This document shows, one piece after another, positions 15,945 through 26,266 of a stretch of 64,000 nucleotides of DNA. The stretch lies in assembly GCF_024584785.1 (NCBI RefSeq), contig NZ_CP074112.1, forward strand, positions 2,666,001 to 2,730,000, written 5' to 3'. The notes beneath the pieces are model-generated. The model was not told where the DNA came from. It searched no databases and saw nothing but the letters and a program-made list of their open reading frames with translations. Position 1 is the stretch's first letter, and every line of letters begins with the position of its first letter. Source of the stretch: Idiomarina loihiensis (GTDB lineage: Bacteria > Pseudomonadota > Gammaproteobacteria > Enterobacterales > Alteromonadaceae). Position numbers and translations under genes: made by a program.

Positions 15945-17462
15945 TTGAGACGTTTCTTGACTGTTGACGCAACACCAAAACCAGATTTTTTAATTAAGTC
16001 CTTAGCTGAGCAGGGATATAGTCTCAAAGCAGCTATAGCTGATTTAATTGATAATTCAATTGCAGCAAAGTCGTCGGCAATAGAGGTTTTGGTTGATACG
16101 GAGTCCGAACCATTTTGCTTATTTATTGCTGATAACGGTAGTGGAATGTCGCGAGGTCAGCTAGAAGCAAATATGCAGTTTCCTAGCTCCAATCCAGAAA
16201 TATCACGTTACGAATCTGATTTAGGCCGATTTGGCTTAGGACTGAAAACTGCTTCTTTCTCTCAGACTAGGAAGTTCACCGTCATGTCTCGTACAGACAC
16301 TGATGACGAATTTTACGGGCTAACTTGGGATGTGGAATACCTCAAAAAGACAGGGAAATGGGAAATAATTGTAAATTCAAAGGAGGATGTTGAAAGTCTC
16401 AAAAGCAAATATGATGAACTATCCAAAGCGTTTAATAAGAGGATGAAAGATTTTATACCGAGAACGATTGTAATATGGTCAGGGCTTTATAAATTCGAAG
16501 ACTACCTATCGACATCCAATAGAAAATCAGCCTTGCAAAGAGAGATAGTTGAACAAGCAAGTGAACATCTAAGTATTATTTTCCATCGATTTTTAGAGCG
16601 GGACAACGACCCGCTAATGATTCGCATAAATAATATGCTGATTGAGCCTTTTAACCCTTTTCCTGAAGATAATAAAAGCTTGAGAAAGCTTGAATTTAAG
16701 AAAAAGTCATTTGGTGGTGACTCAATAAAAATGGAAGGTTTTATTCTGCCTGCCTCCAGTATAAAAGAGGCTCGCACAACTAGAACTAAGTGGACAACCG
16801 AAAACAAAAGCTTATCAGATATGGAGGGCATCTATATCTATCGTTCTGATCGACTAATCACCTATGGAGGCTGGAATGGATTGATTCGTAAAGCCCCCAG
16901 GTTGCAGTTGGCACGTTTGCGTGTTGACATAGGAAATCAAGCCGACCACCTGCTACATCTTAATGTCGCAAAATCTAAAGTTATAATTCCACACGAACTT
17001 TCTCAAGCCTTCAAAAAGTATATATCAGAACTTACTGAAGAGGCTGAAAAAGAATTCTTTAATCGAGGGATAAGTCGATTTGTCACCAGTGATTCAAATA
17101 AAGAAGAGACAATTTTAAGAAAAGTCGCATCTAACAAAGGGCCTCTATTAGAGATTAATAGAAAATTTCCCATTTTGAGTAGTCTTTTGTCATCGCTTGA
17201 TGTAAATCAGCAAAGCCAGATGAGTTTGATAATTAGAATGGTAAATACACAAATAAATAAAATTAGAGCGACTCATCAAGATGTAGATTTTTTCGAATTA
17301 AAGGAAGTTGACGGCAAGGGTTTGCTGGAGATATTTGAGTCGTTGAGAAAACAGGGGTTCACCAATGATTTTATTCGGAGAAACTTGATTCAAGAACTTG
17401 GAATAAATTCAGAAAGCATCCCGCCAGAAATTGCCAACGAGTTGGAGATAAATAATGGATAG
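15945..17462 (+). CDS. MORC/MutL-like GHKL ATPase of the defence operon
   Basis: A 505-residue protein starting at TTG with GAGGGAG seven bases upstream. The Bergerat ATP-binding fold is at the N-terminus: N-box DLIDNS (34-38 region), G1 motif DNGSGM (63-68) and G2 motif GRFGLGLKTAS (94-104). Iyer, Abhiman and Aravind (2008) described such MutL-related ATPases as part of predicted restriction-modification systems and as relatives of eukaryotic MORC proteins. The ATPase probably clamps DNA or senses it for the nuclease. The stop overlaps the start of the Z1 gene by eight bases. Confidence 0.86.
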   Translation: MRRFLTVDATPKPDFLIKSLAEQGYSLKAAIADLIDNSIAAKSSAIEVLVDTESEPFCLFIADNGSGMSRGQLEANMQFPSSNPEISRYESDLGRFGLGLKTASFSQTRKFTVMSRTDTDDEFYGLTWDVEYLKKTGKWEIIVNSKEDVESLKSKYDELSKAFNKRMKDFIPRTIVIWSGLYKFEDYLSTSNRKSALQREIVEQASEHLSIIFHRFLERDNDPLMIRINNMLIEPFNPFPEDNKSLRKLEFKKKSFGGDSIKMEGFILPASSIKEARTTRTKWTTENKSLSDMEGIYIYRSDRLITYGGWNGLIRKAPRLQLARLRVDIGNQADHLLHLNVAKSKVIIPHELSQAFKKYISELTEEAEKEFFNRGISRFVTSDSNKEETILRKVASNKGPLLEINRKFPILSSLLSSLDVNQQSQMSLIIRMVNTQINKIRATHQDVDFFELKEVDGKGLLEIFESLRKQGFTNDFIRRNLIQELGINSESIPPEIANELEINNG

Positions 17463-20400
17463 CTACAGGCTTAGATATCAAGATGCTATTAAGGATAAGC
17501 TAAAGATTTATCTCGAGAAGGGTAGTTTTGAATCATTAGTAGAAATAAATTCTTCGGTTTACCAAGAAATAAGAGATAGTATAAAAGCAGGTGCTGAATT
17601 TCTTGGGTGGCCGGAATTAGATGAGGCAACATTTAAATCATTTTACGAGGTAGTTCGAAAGGAAGTTCAAGCGAATCATGTTACTACAATATTGCCACTG
17701 CACATACTGTCAAAGACAAAAAAAACTTGGCTTAATGAAAAGGTTTTTGGCGATATTAAATGGAATTATACGGATCGGTATCTTGAATATCTAAGAAGTA
17801 ATGGTCGAGCAGATTCAGTCGTTAATGAGATAGAAAATTCGAGCTTGAAAATATTAGGCCGATTAGGAAATCCAAGTTCAAGTAAGCCATTCTTTATAAA
17901 AGGGTTGGTTGATGGTGATGTTCAGTCCGGAAAAACAGGGAATTTTAATGCCGTTATTAATCGAAGTTTAGATGCGGGATATAAGCTAGTTATTGTTTTA
18001 TCCGGTATTATGGATGATCTGCGAGATCAGACACAAGGGCGAATTGATTTGGATGTTGTGGGGGATGGTATTGGTGTAGGAGAAAGATCTAGGTTCGGTC
18101 ACCAAGGTAATAGTAACGTAGCTCAGGTAGTTTCAATTACATCAACAGATTCCGATTTCTCTCGACCGTTGGCTGACGCAAACTTTTCGTTAAACCACAC
18201 TAATATCATGGTGTGTAAGAAAAATGTAAGTATTTTGAGAAATATTCTTTTGTGGTTATATGATAATTTGATTCCCAACGAGTCTCATCACAAAATACCA
18301 TTATTGATAATTGATGACGAAGCAGATAATGCATCTCTTAATAATGAAGGCCATAAAGGTGAGAAATACGCGTCGACAATAAATGGTTATATTCGCGCTA
18401 TATTAGGTCTTTTTCATAAGAAATCTTACCTCGGATATACGGCTACACCTTTTGCCAATGTCATACAGGACAGAAATGGGCCAAGCGCCGAGAAATGGGA
18501 CGTTTTAGATAAAGCTAAAGGTCGTAATCTGCAATTTGACCTTGTAAATAATCTTTTTCCAGATGACTTTATCATTCTATTGGATGCTTCCAGTAATTAT
18601 ATTGGGCCGCATTCGATTTTTGACTCATTCCAAAATAATGAAAAGCTGCCTGTGGTGTTCGAGGTCAATGATTATATTCCTAATTTTCCAACTCGTGTTT
18701 ACAATAATGAAGGTAATGTAATTGGCGTAGAACGATTTGACACAAAATCTGATTGGGATGAAAGAGTTGGATCGCATAAGGCTTATCTTGATTTCGCGAA
18801 CTACTCTGAATATCGAAGCTCAACAAGGGCTGCGAAAGCTATCGATGATTTCCCAAAAGAGCTCCCACAAAGCATTATCGATGCAATGTTGTGCTTTATT
18901 ATTGGTATAGCAGTACGGGAAACCAGACGTATCGACATGGTCCAAAGCAATTTGTACCAACCACATAATACTATGCTTATCCACGTCTCACGCTATACAT
19001 CATGGCAAAACCGAACAGCACATTTAATAAAGAGCCATTATAAAAAAATCATTGAAGGTTTAAAGTTAGACAAACCTAATGCGCCGAATTCAATATATAA
19101 GAAGTTCGAAAAGGTTTGGGTAGATTATTGTGATTACATCATAGGATCCATAGACCATTATTTACCTACAGATTATCAAGATAAGTTTATGCGCCCCGTA
19201 TCTTTTGAGACGATAGTCCCCTTGCTCGAAAACGCCGCATCAAACATCGAAATATTGGCGCTAAATAGCTCGACGGGAGAAAAGATCAAGTACGAGAAAT
19301 CATCCCCTAGAAAAATAATCGCTATTGGTGGTAACAGGCTATCACGGGGTTTTACTCTTGAGGGGCTGACTATTAGCTATTTTGTAAGGACAACGAACTA
19401 TTCCGATTCATTGTTACAAATGGGTCGATGGTTCGGGTATCGTCCAGGATATCTAGATTGCTGTAAACTTTTTACGTCAAATGATCTAATTAGGAATTAC
19501 AATTCTACAACTTGGTGTATTGATGAGCTTAAAGATGAGTTTAGAAGTATGGAGCAGAAAGGCGCTAACCCTCGACAGTTTGAGATAAGAGTCCGAACGC
19601 ATCCAGGCGTTTTGAAAATAACTCGCCCGTCTATTCTAAAAAATTCAACGACCGTTAAGTGGTCATTTCAAGACTCTCTGGTAATGACGACTGAATTCAA
19701 CGTGAATAAGAAAAAAATAAATTCAGTGTGGGAGCATTTTAGAGATGGAATAGCGCCTTTGTTTCAGGAAAGCTACATAAATGGATCTATGCTAGTCGCG
19801 GAAGCGAATACTCACCAATTGTTAGATATTCTAAATGGTAGTACCAACTTTGAAGCGTCAAGGTTAGAGCTCATAAAGCAATATATTGAAAAGGCAAACA
19901 AAAAGAACTTATTAACTAACTGGACGTTAGCGGTAAAGCTTACAGGATCGGCGACCGAAGATGCTGGCTTGGGCAAAATTAAACCGGAGCAGAGTAATTT
20001 ACCTGAAGAAGTCACGCTTGCGGTTAGAAGAGGACCAAAACAAGCCCGAGGAAATCATTTTTATCGTGATTTTCTAGAACTAGAAATATTTCGAGCCGGC
20101 GGGGCCTCAAGAAATATTATGAGCAGTGGCTCAGATATGAGAGCCGCTTTGGACAATGATGTTGCGTTGAGAGCTGAGGAAAAGTTTCGTGTAAGAAAAG
20201 GTGATGAACTGCGTCTTAAAAATCCTGAACTCAGTGATAACGAAATTGTTGAATTGGTAAAGAAGACCACCATACCTGAAAGAGTCTACCGTGAGTGTTT
20301 GCCGGCGTCGCAAGGAGTATTGGTAATATACTTATTTGATCCAATGTACACGTTCAATCAGACGCGAGGTGATGAAAATGAAGAAATTGCAGAGTTACTT

Positions 20401-20580
20401 TCGAAAAGACAACAAAATTTAAATCAACCGCTTGTAGGCATGGCTATAGGATTTCCGCCGATAGAACGACAGTTAGATCCCTGCGGGACATACGTAAAGG
20501 GTGATTATGAATTAGAAACTGCCGATGAGGATATCGATGATGCGGCTGGTGAGTTTGTACCATTCGATTCGGAGTCATAA
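17455..20580 (+). CDS. Z1-domain ATPase/helicase-like protein
   Basis: A large protein of 1041 residues. A P-loop GDVQSGKTGNF lies near 152-162 and a DEAD-like Walker B LLIIDDEADNAS near 282-293. The Z1 hallmark RLSRGFTLEGLT ... SLLQMGRWFGYRPG is around 630-665. Z1 is a superfamily-II-helicase-related domain found with MORC-like ATPases in predicted defence cassettes. It likely uses ATP to remodel or move along DNA during restriction. It overlaps the upstream ATPase gene by eight bases and shares one base with the next start (TAATG), so the four effector genes form one translationally coupled block. Confidence 0.88.
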   Translation: MDSYRLRYQDAIKDKLKIYLEKGSFESLVEINSSVYQEIRDSIKAGAEFLGWPELDEATFKSFYEVVRKEVQANHVTTILPLHILSKTKKTWLNEKVFGDIKWNYTDRYLEYLRSNGRADSVVNEIENSSLKILGRLGNPSSSKPFFIKGLVDGDVQSGKTGNFNAVINRSLDAGYKLVIVLSGIMDDLRDQTQGRIDLDVVGDGIGVGERSRFGHQGNSNVAQVVSITSTDSDFSRPLADANFSLNHTNIMVCKKNVSILRNILLWLYDNLIPNESHHKIPLLIIDDEADNASLNNEGHKGEKYASTINGYIRAILGLFHKKSYLGYTATPFANVIQDRNGPSAEKWDVLDKAKGRNLQFDLVNNLFPDDFIILLDASSNYIGPHSIFDSFQNNEKLPVVFEVNDYIPNFPTRVYNNEGNVIGVERFDTKSDWDERVGSHKAYLDFANYSEYRSSTRAAKAIDDFPKELPQSIIDAMLCFIIGIAVRETRRIDMVQSNLYQPHNTMLIHVSRYTSWQNRTAHLIKSHYKKIIEGLKLDKPNAPNSIYKKFEKVWVDYCDYIIGSIDHYLPTDYQDKFMRPVSFETIVPLLENAASNIEILALNSSTGEKIKYEKSSPRKIIAIGGNRLSRGFTLEGLTISYFVRTTNYSDSLLQMGRWFGYRPGYLDCCKLFTSNDLIRNYNSTTWCIDELKDEFRSMEQKGANPRQFEIRVRTHPGVLKITRPSILKNSTTVKWSFQDSLVMTTEFNVNKKKINSVWEHFRDGIAPLFQESYINGSMLVAEANTHQLLDILNGSTNFEASRLELIKQYIEKANKKNLLTNWTLAVKLTGSATEDAGLGKIKPEQSNLPEEVTLAVRRGPKQARGNHFYRDFLELEIFRAGGASRNIMSSGSDMRAALDNDVALRAEEKFRVRKGDELRLKNPELSDNEIVELVKKTTIPERVYRECLPASQGVLVIYLFDPMYTFNQTRGDENEEIAELLSKRQQNLNQPLVGMAIGFPPIERQLDPCGTYVKGDYELETADEDIDDAAGEFVPFDSES

Positions 20581-21539
20581 TGAATTTAAAAGCAAAATGG
20601 ACGACTCTTATTGAGCAAGCAAAATCTTCGGGCTTAAATACATTACGTTTTGAATCTGACGGTCCTTTGGAGTTGTTCTTAGGGATTGATAGCGATAAAA
20701 ATCGTTTGGTTATGATTCAGGTTCCAGCAGAGTACGACCCAAAAATTAAATTATTGAAAAATGAAAACATCGAATTAATCTTTATTAAAGATTCTAGTTG
20801 CTTGATAATTAGGGTTTTTGATAGTGACTATAACGCGATATTTGATGACTTAATTTCATCATTGCTAAACTCTATCGATGAATCTGATAATGCAGTAAAT
20901 GCAGCAGATAAGTTTCTTTTGACTTATTTTAAGTGGAATTCATTTTTCTCAAAATATCCCAAGAAAATATTGGGCTTCCAGAAGATTCTAGGTCTTTGGG
21001 GGGAGTTAGTATATTTGTATCGATTGTTAGATGAGTCCACTAATCAAAACGGAATTAACTCAGTTTTATCCGGATGGGTTGGGCCGATGGGTGCCGCGCA
21101 CGATTTCGAATTCGACAAACACGCTTATGAAGTAAAAGCCAAATTAAAAAATTCAAATCTCATAAGGATCTCGAGTGAATTTCAATTAGAATCTGTGGAT
21201 AATAAAGACATAAAACTAGTTGTTATTTCCGGTGAGCGTAGTGATGACGGTGATACAATAGAAGATATGGTGACGAAGTGTCAGGAACTAATTACTTTAA
21301 AGGGCGGGGACTTCAGCCTCTTTCTTAGTAGCATTCTAGAGGCTGGTTTAAATTTGGTTACGATTGAATCGTGTGTTGATGTGAAAATTCGCTTAGTATC
21401 GATAGATATTTATGATTGTTCGGCATCGGAATTCCCCAAATTCACTCCTACAAATCTACCTATTGGGATTTCAAGTGTAAGATATAATTTAGACTGCGGT
21501 GAAATAGAAATATATAAGATTTTCTCGGAGACCTTCTAA
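20580..21539 (+). CDS. DUF4420-like PD-(D/E)XK motif protein
   Basis: A 319-residue protein with the outline of the PD-(D/E)XK nuclease family that accompanies Z1 genes. LGLWGELVYLYRLLDE carries the conserved Glu, followed by the active-site-like HDFEFDKHAYEVKAK near 174-188, where Asp, Glu and Lys are spaced as in D-(x)n-ExK. It is the probable DNA-cutting subunit of the cassette. Its ATG overlaps the Z1 stop codon by one base, and its stop directly abuts the AIPR start. Catalytic assignment is by motif only. Confidence 0.8.
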   Translation: MNLKAKWTTLIEQAKSSGLNTLRFESDGPLELFLGIDSDKNRLVMIQVPAEYDPKIKLLKNENIELIFIKDSSCLIIRVFDSDYNAIFDDLISSLLNSIDESDNAVNAADKFLLTYFKWNSFFSKYPKKILGFQKILGLWGELVYLYRLLDESTNQNGINSVLSGWVGPMGAAHDFEFDKHAYEVKAKLKNSNLIRISSEFQLESVDNKDIKLVVISGERSDDGDTIEDMVTKCQELITLKGGDFSLFLSSILEAGLNLVTIESCVDVKIRLVSIDIYDCSASEFPKFTPTNLPIGISSVRYNLDCGEIEIYKIFSETF

Positions 21540-23393
21540 ATGGATCTTAATTCAACATTTTCTACAAAGCAGGATTTAATTGACGCAAGTTTGGATAGTG
21601 ATGGATTTGTCCAGCAGAGTTTACTTCTTGACGAAATTTTGCCGTTATTATTAGAGACGAAGGTTGTAGATTCTGAAGATATAAATCATACATATTATTT
21701 GTCTTCGGATAATAAAGCCAAAATTAATGGATATACAGTAAATGGGACGGGTGAAAGACTACAGATTTTTATTGTAGACGATGACTGGCTTTTGGTCGAT
21801 GCTCAAGAGTCAACAGTATCGCAACGATCTGCTTATGAAGAACAATTTAAACGCGCGGAACGGTTTATTAGTAATGCTTTGCAGGGAAGTTTATCGGACG
21901 TTCAAGAGTCTGACCCAGTGAAACCTTTAGTAAGTAGACTTTCAAGTGTTGATGGCATTGAGAGCTTTGATGTTATCGAGTTCTTTTTAGTAACACTTAC
22001 ATCAACAGTCTCTTTCAAGGGGAAGTCAGTTGAGCTTCGCTCAATTCACTTTCAGGACGAGGTAAAAAATTATAGTTACACAAACCAGCAAGGACTTAAG
22101 TCTCGGAAGGAAATTCTTTTTATTCGCCGAGTTATAGATCTTAATTACTTAGCAAATGTGATCGCTTCTCAAGGGCGTGCGGAACCATTGGTCGTTAGAT
22201 TCAAAGACGTCATAGGAAACAATATTAAGGTCATTAAAGCCGCTGAGGGAGGAGATTTTGAGTCCTACTTATGTGTATTGGATGCTAATATTCTAGTTGA
22301 TTTATATAAACGATACTCAAGCCAGTTGTTGGAAAAGAACGTGCGTTCATTTCTACAATTTAAGGGCGTAAATAAGGGAATAAGGCAAACTATAAGAGAC
22401 GAACCTGAGAAATTCATCGCATATAATAATGGTCTTACAATAACCGCGACATCAGCTAGTTGTGTATACCATAAGAAAGAACTATATCTTGAAAGTTTGG
22501 TGGACTTTCAAATCGTAAATGGGGGGCAGACTACAGCTTCAATATACTTTTCAAATAAAGAAGGTATTGATGTTAGCAAAGTAAAAGTTATGGCGAAGAT
22601 CAATGTCGCTAAGAGCACTAGGTCTGATGATCTCGAAGATCTTATTTCCAAGATAAGCGAATATTCTAACTCGCAATCGAAAGTATCTAAAGTAGACCTT
22701 AGATCTCGAAATAAAAAGCTGATAAAGCTTAAGTCACTGAGTGATACGGTCATGACCCCCTCGGGGAAACGATGGTTTTTTGAGAGAGCAAAAGGGGATT
22801 TCAATACGCAGGTTCGTAAGGCTCCCAACTCGAATAGGTTAAAATCCGAATTCCCTCCGGAACGGCGTTTCACCAAAGAACTCATGGCCAAATATTATTG
22901 TGCATGGGGTGATGCACCTTATATGGTGAAGAAGGGAGGAGAAAAGGTCTTTAGGACCTTTATAGAGAATTTAGATCCCGAGGTGGGTCCTGATGTAGAA
23001 GTAGATCGATCTTTCTACGAGGAGCTCGTAGCTAGAATTATAATTTTTCGTACAATGGAAAAAATTTATGGGCAGGGGAAAGGTGCGATAGGCCAGCTTC
23101 GTTCAGCTGCGGTACCATATGCGATGTCAGCTATTTTTAATTGGAATATCAGTAATAATAACCGCTTTTCATTGCAAAGAATTTGGAGAGAAGAGCAAAT
23201 CGGTGAACAACAGAAGGAGTATTTTAAGAGTTTGCTCCAGCTGATAAATGATTTGATAAAAAGGTATTCACTTAGTGATGACTTTGGTGAGTATTCCAAG
23301 AAGCAGGAGTTGTGGGAATCTATAAAATCTTCGCAAGAACTAAAGGATTTTATGAGTAATGCTTATACTTCAAAAATGTTAGACTTTTCATAG
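21540..23393 (+). CDS. AIPR (abortive infection phage resistance) family protein
   Basis: A 617-residue protein with the AIPR signature: FIAYNNGLTITA near 292-303, then FQIVNGGQTTASIYF near 323-337 and the long C-terminal FFERAKGDF/PPERRFTKELMAKY region. AIPR proteins were first linked to phage abortive infection and recur next to Z1, MORC-like and DUF4420 genes. The biochemical role is not settled. It is the last gene of the operon, starting on the base after the DUF4420 stop, and ends about 100 bases before the convergent HNH remnant. Confidence 0.88.
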   Translation: MDLNSTFSTKQDLIDASLDSDGFVQQSLLLDEILPLLLETKVVDSEDINHTYYLSSDNKAKINGYTVNGTGERLQIFIVDDDWLLVDAQESTVSQRSAYEEQFKRAERFISNALQGSLSDVQESDPVKPLVSRLSSVDGIESFDVIEFFLVTLTSTVSFKGKSVELRSIHFQDEVKNYSYTNQQGLKSRKEILFIRRVIDLNYLANVIASQGRAEPLVVRFKDVIGNNIKVIKAAEGGDFESYLCVLDANILVDLYKRYSSQLLEKNVRSFLQFKGVNKGIRQTIRDEPEKFIAYNNGLTITATSASCVYHKKELYLESLVDFQIVNGGQTTASIYFSNKEGIDVSKVKVMAKINVAKSTRSDDLEDLISKISEYSNSQSKVSKVDLRSRNKKLIKLKSLSDTVMTPSGKRWFFERAKGDFNTQVRKAPNSNRLKSEFPPERRFTKELMAKYYCAWGDAPYMVKKGGEKVFRTFIENLDPEVGPDVEVDRSFYEELVARIIIFRTMEKIYGQGKGAIGQLRSAAVPYAMSAIFNWNISNNNRFSLQRIWREEQIGEQQKEYFKSLLQLINDLIKRYSLSDDFGEYSKKQELWESIKSSQELKDFMSNAYTSKMLDFS

Positions 23394-23493
23394 TTGATTT
23401 CACGGAAAAGAATGACGCTCTTAGGAATCGCCGAATCTTACTTAAAATTAATTAAGTATCTACCGGACAATTGGCGCTGATTTGAAGCGTTCA

Positions 23494-23954
23494 CTACCAA
23501 TCCCGCAACTGCTGTATCTGCTTAATCCGGTCACGCTGCACGGTCAGCGCTTCAAATACATCGTTGTAGTTAGTGTTGTTGGGCGTTAAATCGGGCAACG
23601 CAAAATTTGCCTGAGTAAAGAACTCACGCTGGTTGCTGTCCCATGCTTGCTGCCACCATTCCAAAATATAAGCGCGTGACTGCGTCAACCTCTGTCGTGT
23701 AGGTAACTTGTCCGACTTATTTTCGTTGATTTTTTTCTGGGTCGGTAACAAGTTCCACAAGTCGTTATTGGGCCAGCGAGCAAACGGAAAAGCATGATCA
23801 ACCGCGTAAGCGTTCTTATTTAACGAACGGCCGCTCCAGCAGCAATCGACATCAGCCAATGCATCAACACGTTCACGAACCCTGCGGGTTGATCGCTCTG
23901 GGTTCTCCCATTGCAGTGCATTAAAATAGTCTAATTTAGTGTATGCGCTAGGGT
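23494..23954 (-). pseudogene. 3' part of a methyltransferase-HNH fusion gene, cut off by IS21
   Basis: Encodes the last 150 residues of a gene whose 5' part is at 26385-27602. The HNH-like core AYAVDHAFPFARWPNNDLWN with LLPTQKKINENKSDKLP is intact. The frame continues upstream into the IS element as a spurious start, so no functional protein is expected from this part alone. Joining it to the 5' part through one copy of the AGGGT duplication gives a continuous frame (REHP then SAYTK). Confidence 0.85.
23950..23954. repeat. Target site duplication, left copy
   Basis: AGGGT directly outside the left terminal TGT of the IS21-family element; the same five bases follow the right end at 26385-26389. 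Confidence 0.85.
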
Positions 23955-24011
23955 TGTCAATGGCCATTAAAATTGATCCACTTTTGGCCAATAAAATTGA
24001 CCCACCTGCGA

Positions 24012-24755
24012 TCAGGTTTTGCTAACTTTCTCCTTCAGTCGATAGCTTTCTCCTCCGAGCATAAATATGTGTGAGTGATGGATGATGCGGTCGATGATCG
24101 GTACCGCAACATTGTCATCATGGAAGAACTCACCCCAACTGGTAAAATCTTTGTTCGTTGTTAAGATGATAGACCGATATTCGTACAAGCTATTGATTAG
24201 CTGGAATAAGTTGTAACGCGACTGACGCGACATGGGTAAGTAGCCCAACTCATCAATGATGATGAGATCGTATTTACTTAGCTGTGTGAGCCGCTTTTTG
24301 AGCTCTCCCTTCATTTCGGCAAGCTCAAGTTCCTCTACCAGCGTCAATGCGTTTCTGAACAAAACTTTATATCCAGCTTGGATTGCTTCATGACCGATCC
24401 CAATGGCCAAGTGGGTCTTGCCCACGCCCGGCGGGCCAATAAAGATCACATTTTGGCGCTCATCAATAAAGCTAAAGTCGAGTAACCCATTGATTTGGCG
24501 CTTGGTTACCGTGGTTTGGTGACGGTAGTCGAACAAGTCGAGACGTTTTTCATTTGGGAACTGTGCCTGTTTGTAGTGGCGTTTTATTCGGTTCACGTTG
24601 CGTTGGGTGATTTCATGTGACACTAACGATTCAGCGAAGCTTAAGTAGGATTCTTCATTGGCTTCAGCCGTGGCCACCAGAGTGGCCAACTGGCTCGCTG
24701 CTGCACCTAACCGTAAGCTACGAAGCTGCTTAGCGATATTGTCTAACTGGTTCAT
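24012..24755 (-). CDS. istB: IS21 transposition helper ATPase IstB
   Basis: AAA+ helper of 247 residues. Walker A GPPGVGKTHLAIGIG lies near 107-121 and Walker B LIIIDELGYL near 170, followed by the sensor-like ILTTNKDF. IstB is the DnaC/DnaA-related ATPase that selects the target and stimulates the IstA transposase. Its start overlaps the istA stop by four bases, the normal arrangement. Confidence 0.96.
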   Translation of the reverse strand: MNQLDNIAKQLRSLRLGAAASQLATLVATAEANEESYLSFAESLVSHEITQRNVNRIKRHYKQAQFPNEKRLDLFDYRHQTTVTKRQINGLLDFSFIDERQNVIFIGPPGVGKTHLAIGIGHEAIQAGYKVLFRNALTLVEELELAEMKGELKKRLTQLSKYDLIIIDELGYLPMSRQSRYNLFQLINSLYEYRSIILTTNKDFTSWGEFFHDDNVAVPIIDRIIHHSHIFMLGGESYRLKEKVSKT

Positions 24756-26266
24756 GATAGGCTCCGTTGCGCGTTAACGTGGCTAATACGGCGGTACATG
24801 CTTAAATCGATAGTCACGGGGCTATCCTCCTCGTCATCGGCCATGCGTCCGCGCTGCTCGGCACTGAACCATGCATCGATATGCTCACGCATCTTGCTCG
24901 CCGTTAACTCTTCTCGCTCAAGCAAGTGGGCTGTAAGTGCCGTGGGTAACTCACCGTAGTGCTTTAATACATCCAGAGCACCGCGCAGTTGGTCTTTATA
25001 GAACCGAGGCATGGTTGCTTTGAGCTGTGCCGCAATAGCGCGACCAACATCGATACCTAGACGCTCGTTGAGGTACGCTTCAAGCGCTTCTACCGCCTGC
25101 GTTTTGTCGCGGTAATGGTCGCGGTTTTTGATAATAAGGCCTTTATCAAGACTGACCGTATGTTGGCCAATAAGCTCACCGGTGGCAGGGTCGAGTAAGA
25201 GTAATTGACCATTGGCTTCACTGACACCAACTCGGCTTTGTTGCCATTCCATAGGCACCGAGTACTTGTTCGAGGCCCAAGAGATCAGCCCCGTTTTATC
25301 AACCTTGCGCGTTTGCATGGGCGTGTTGTCTAAGCTGGCCATAGCTACATGATAGTGGTTCATGTGTGACCGCTCTGAGCGGTCATAATGGCGCTGCGGC
25401 TGCTCTTTGGTGGTGCCGTGTACTCGAATGTTGGCTACTTCATTTAGCCAATCAAGCGTGTAAGCGCGGAGCTCTGTTTCACTGCGGAATGACTCACCAT
25501 ACAGACAGTCCTGTTTGACGTACTTAACTGCTGCTTCAACCTTGCCTTTGCTCTCCGGATCAAAACCCTCGCAAGCATGAATATGGAATGATGCCGCCGT
25601 GGCGTACTGCGCAAAGCGTTGATTGAGTTTGAGCTCGCGATATTCTTCGCTCAAGACCACCAACTTAGTTTGGTCATAAACACATTCTTCGGTCACGCCG
25701 CCGAAGTAGCGAAACGCTTCGTCGTGCATCTCAATAAAGCGCTGTGTATTCAGCGGTTGCAGCGAAAGGCCTACGTACATGAGGCGGCTGTATGAGAGCA
25801 CAAACGCAACAAAGTAAACGGTGTGTGGCTTACCATTGATGAGCACACCACGAAGCTCACCAGGGTCAACCTGACACTGCACACCGGGAACAGTTTCGAT
25901 GATGGGTTCATAATAACGATACTGCCCGACAGCAACCTCAGCTTTTAAGTTTTGCACGTAACGGCGCATGCTGCGTTCGGATATGGGCAGCTTGCCCACC
26001 TTGCGACATAATCGGCGCATGAGCTTCACTGCGGACAACTTGGGGTAGTCTTTAAGCTGGTTGATCAGATAATCGCGATAGCCATCAAGCCACTTTTCAC
26101 GCGAGGTATCTTCCATCATCACGCAGATACCTTGCGCGTCCATTGCTAAGTATTTTTTCACTGTGTTGCGCGAGATGTTCAACTCTCGGCTAATGGCACG
26201 GATCGAGAGTCCTTGTCCGTTGTCGTACATCGATTTTATTTTGTGTATCACTGTCCACTCCTTCAA
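24752..26266 (-). CDS. istA: IS21 transposase IstA
   Basis: Transposase of 504 residues. The N-terminal helix-turn-helix (NGQGLSIRAISRELNISRNT) binds the terminal repeats. The DDE catalytic domain shows QVDPGELRG, VYDQTKLVV and the Glu in FDPESKGKVEAAVKYVKQD. The C-terminal beta-barrel-type region contains WASNKYSVPMEW. It is full length for the family and overlaps istB. Confidence 0.96.
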   Translation of the reverse strand: MKEWTVIHKIKSMYDNGQGLSIRAISRELNISRNTVKKYLAMDAQGICVMMEDTSREKWLDGYRDYLINQLKDYPKLSAVKLMRRLCRKVGKLPISERSMRRYVQNLKAEVAVGQYRYYEPIIETVPGVQCQVDPGELRGVLINGKPHTVYFVAFVLSYSRLMYVGLSLQPLNTQRFIEMHDEAFRYFGGVTEECVYDQTKLVVLSEEYRELKLNQRFAQYATAASFHIHACEGFDPESKGKVEAAVKYVKQDCLYGESFRSETELRAYTLDWLNEVANIRVHGTTKEQPQRHYDRSERSHMNHYHVAMASLDNTPMQTRKVDKTGLISWASNKYSVPMEWQQSRVGVSEANGQLLLLDPATGELIGQHTVSLDKGLIIKNRDHYRDKTQAVEALEAYLNERLGIDVGRAIAAQLKATMPRFYKDQLRGALDVLKHYGELPTALTAHLLEREELTASKMREHIDAWFSAEQRGRMADDEEDSPVTIDLSMYRRISHVNAQRSLS

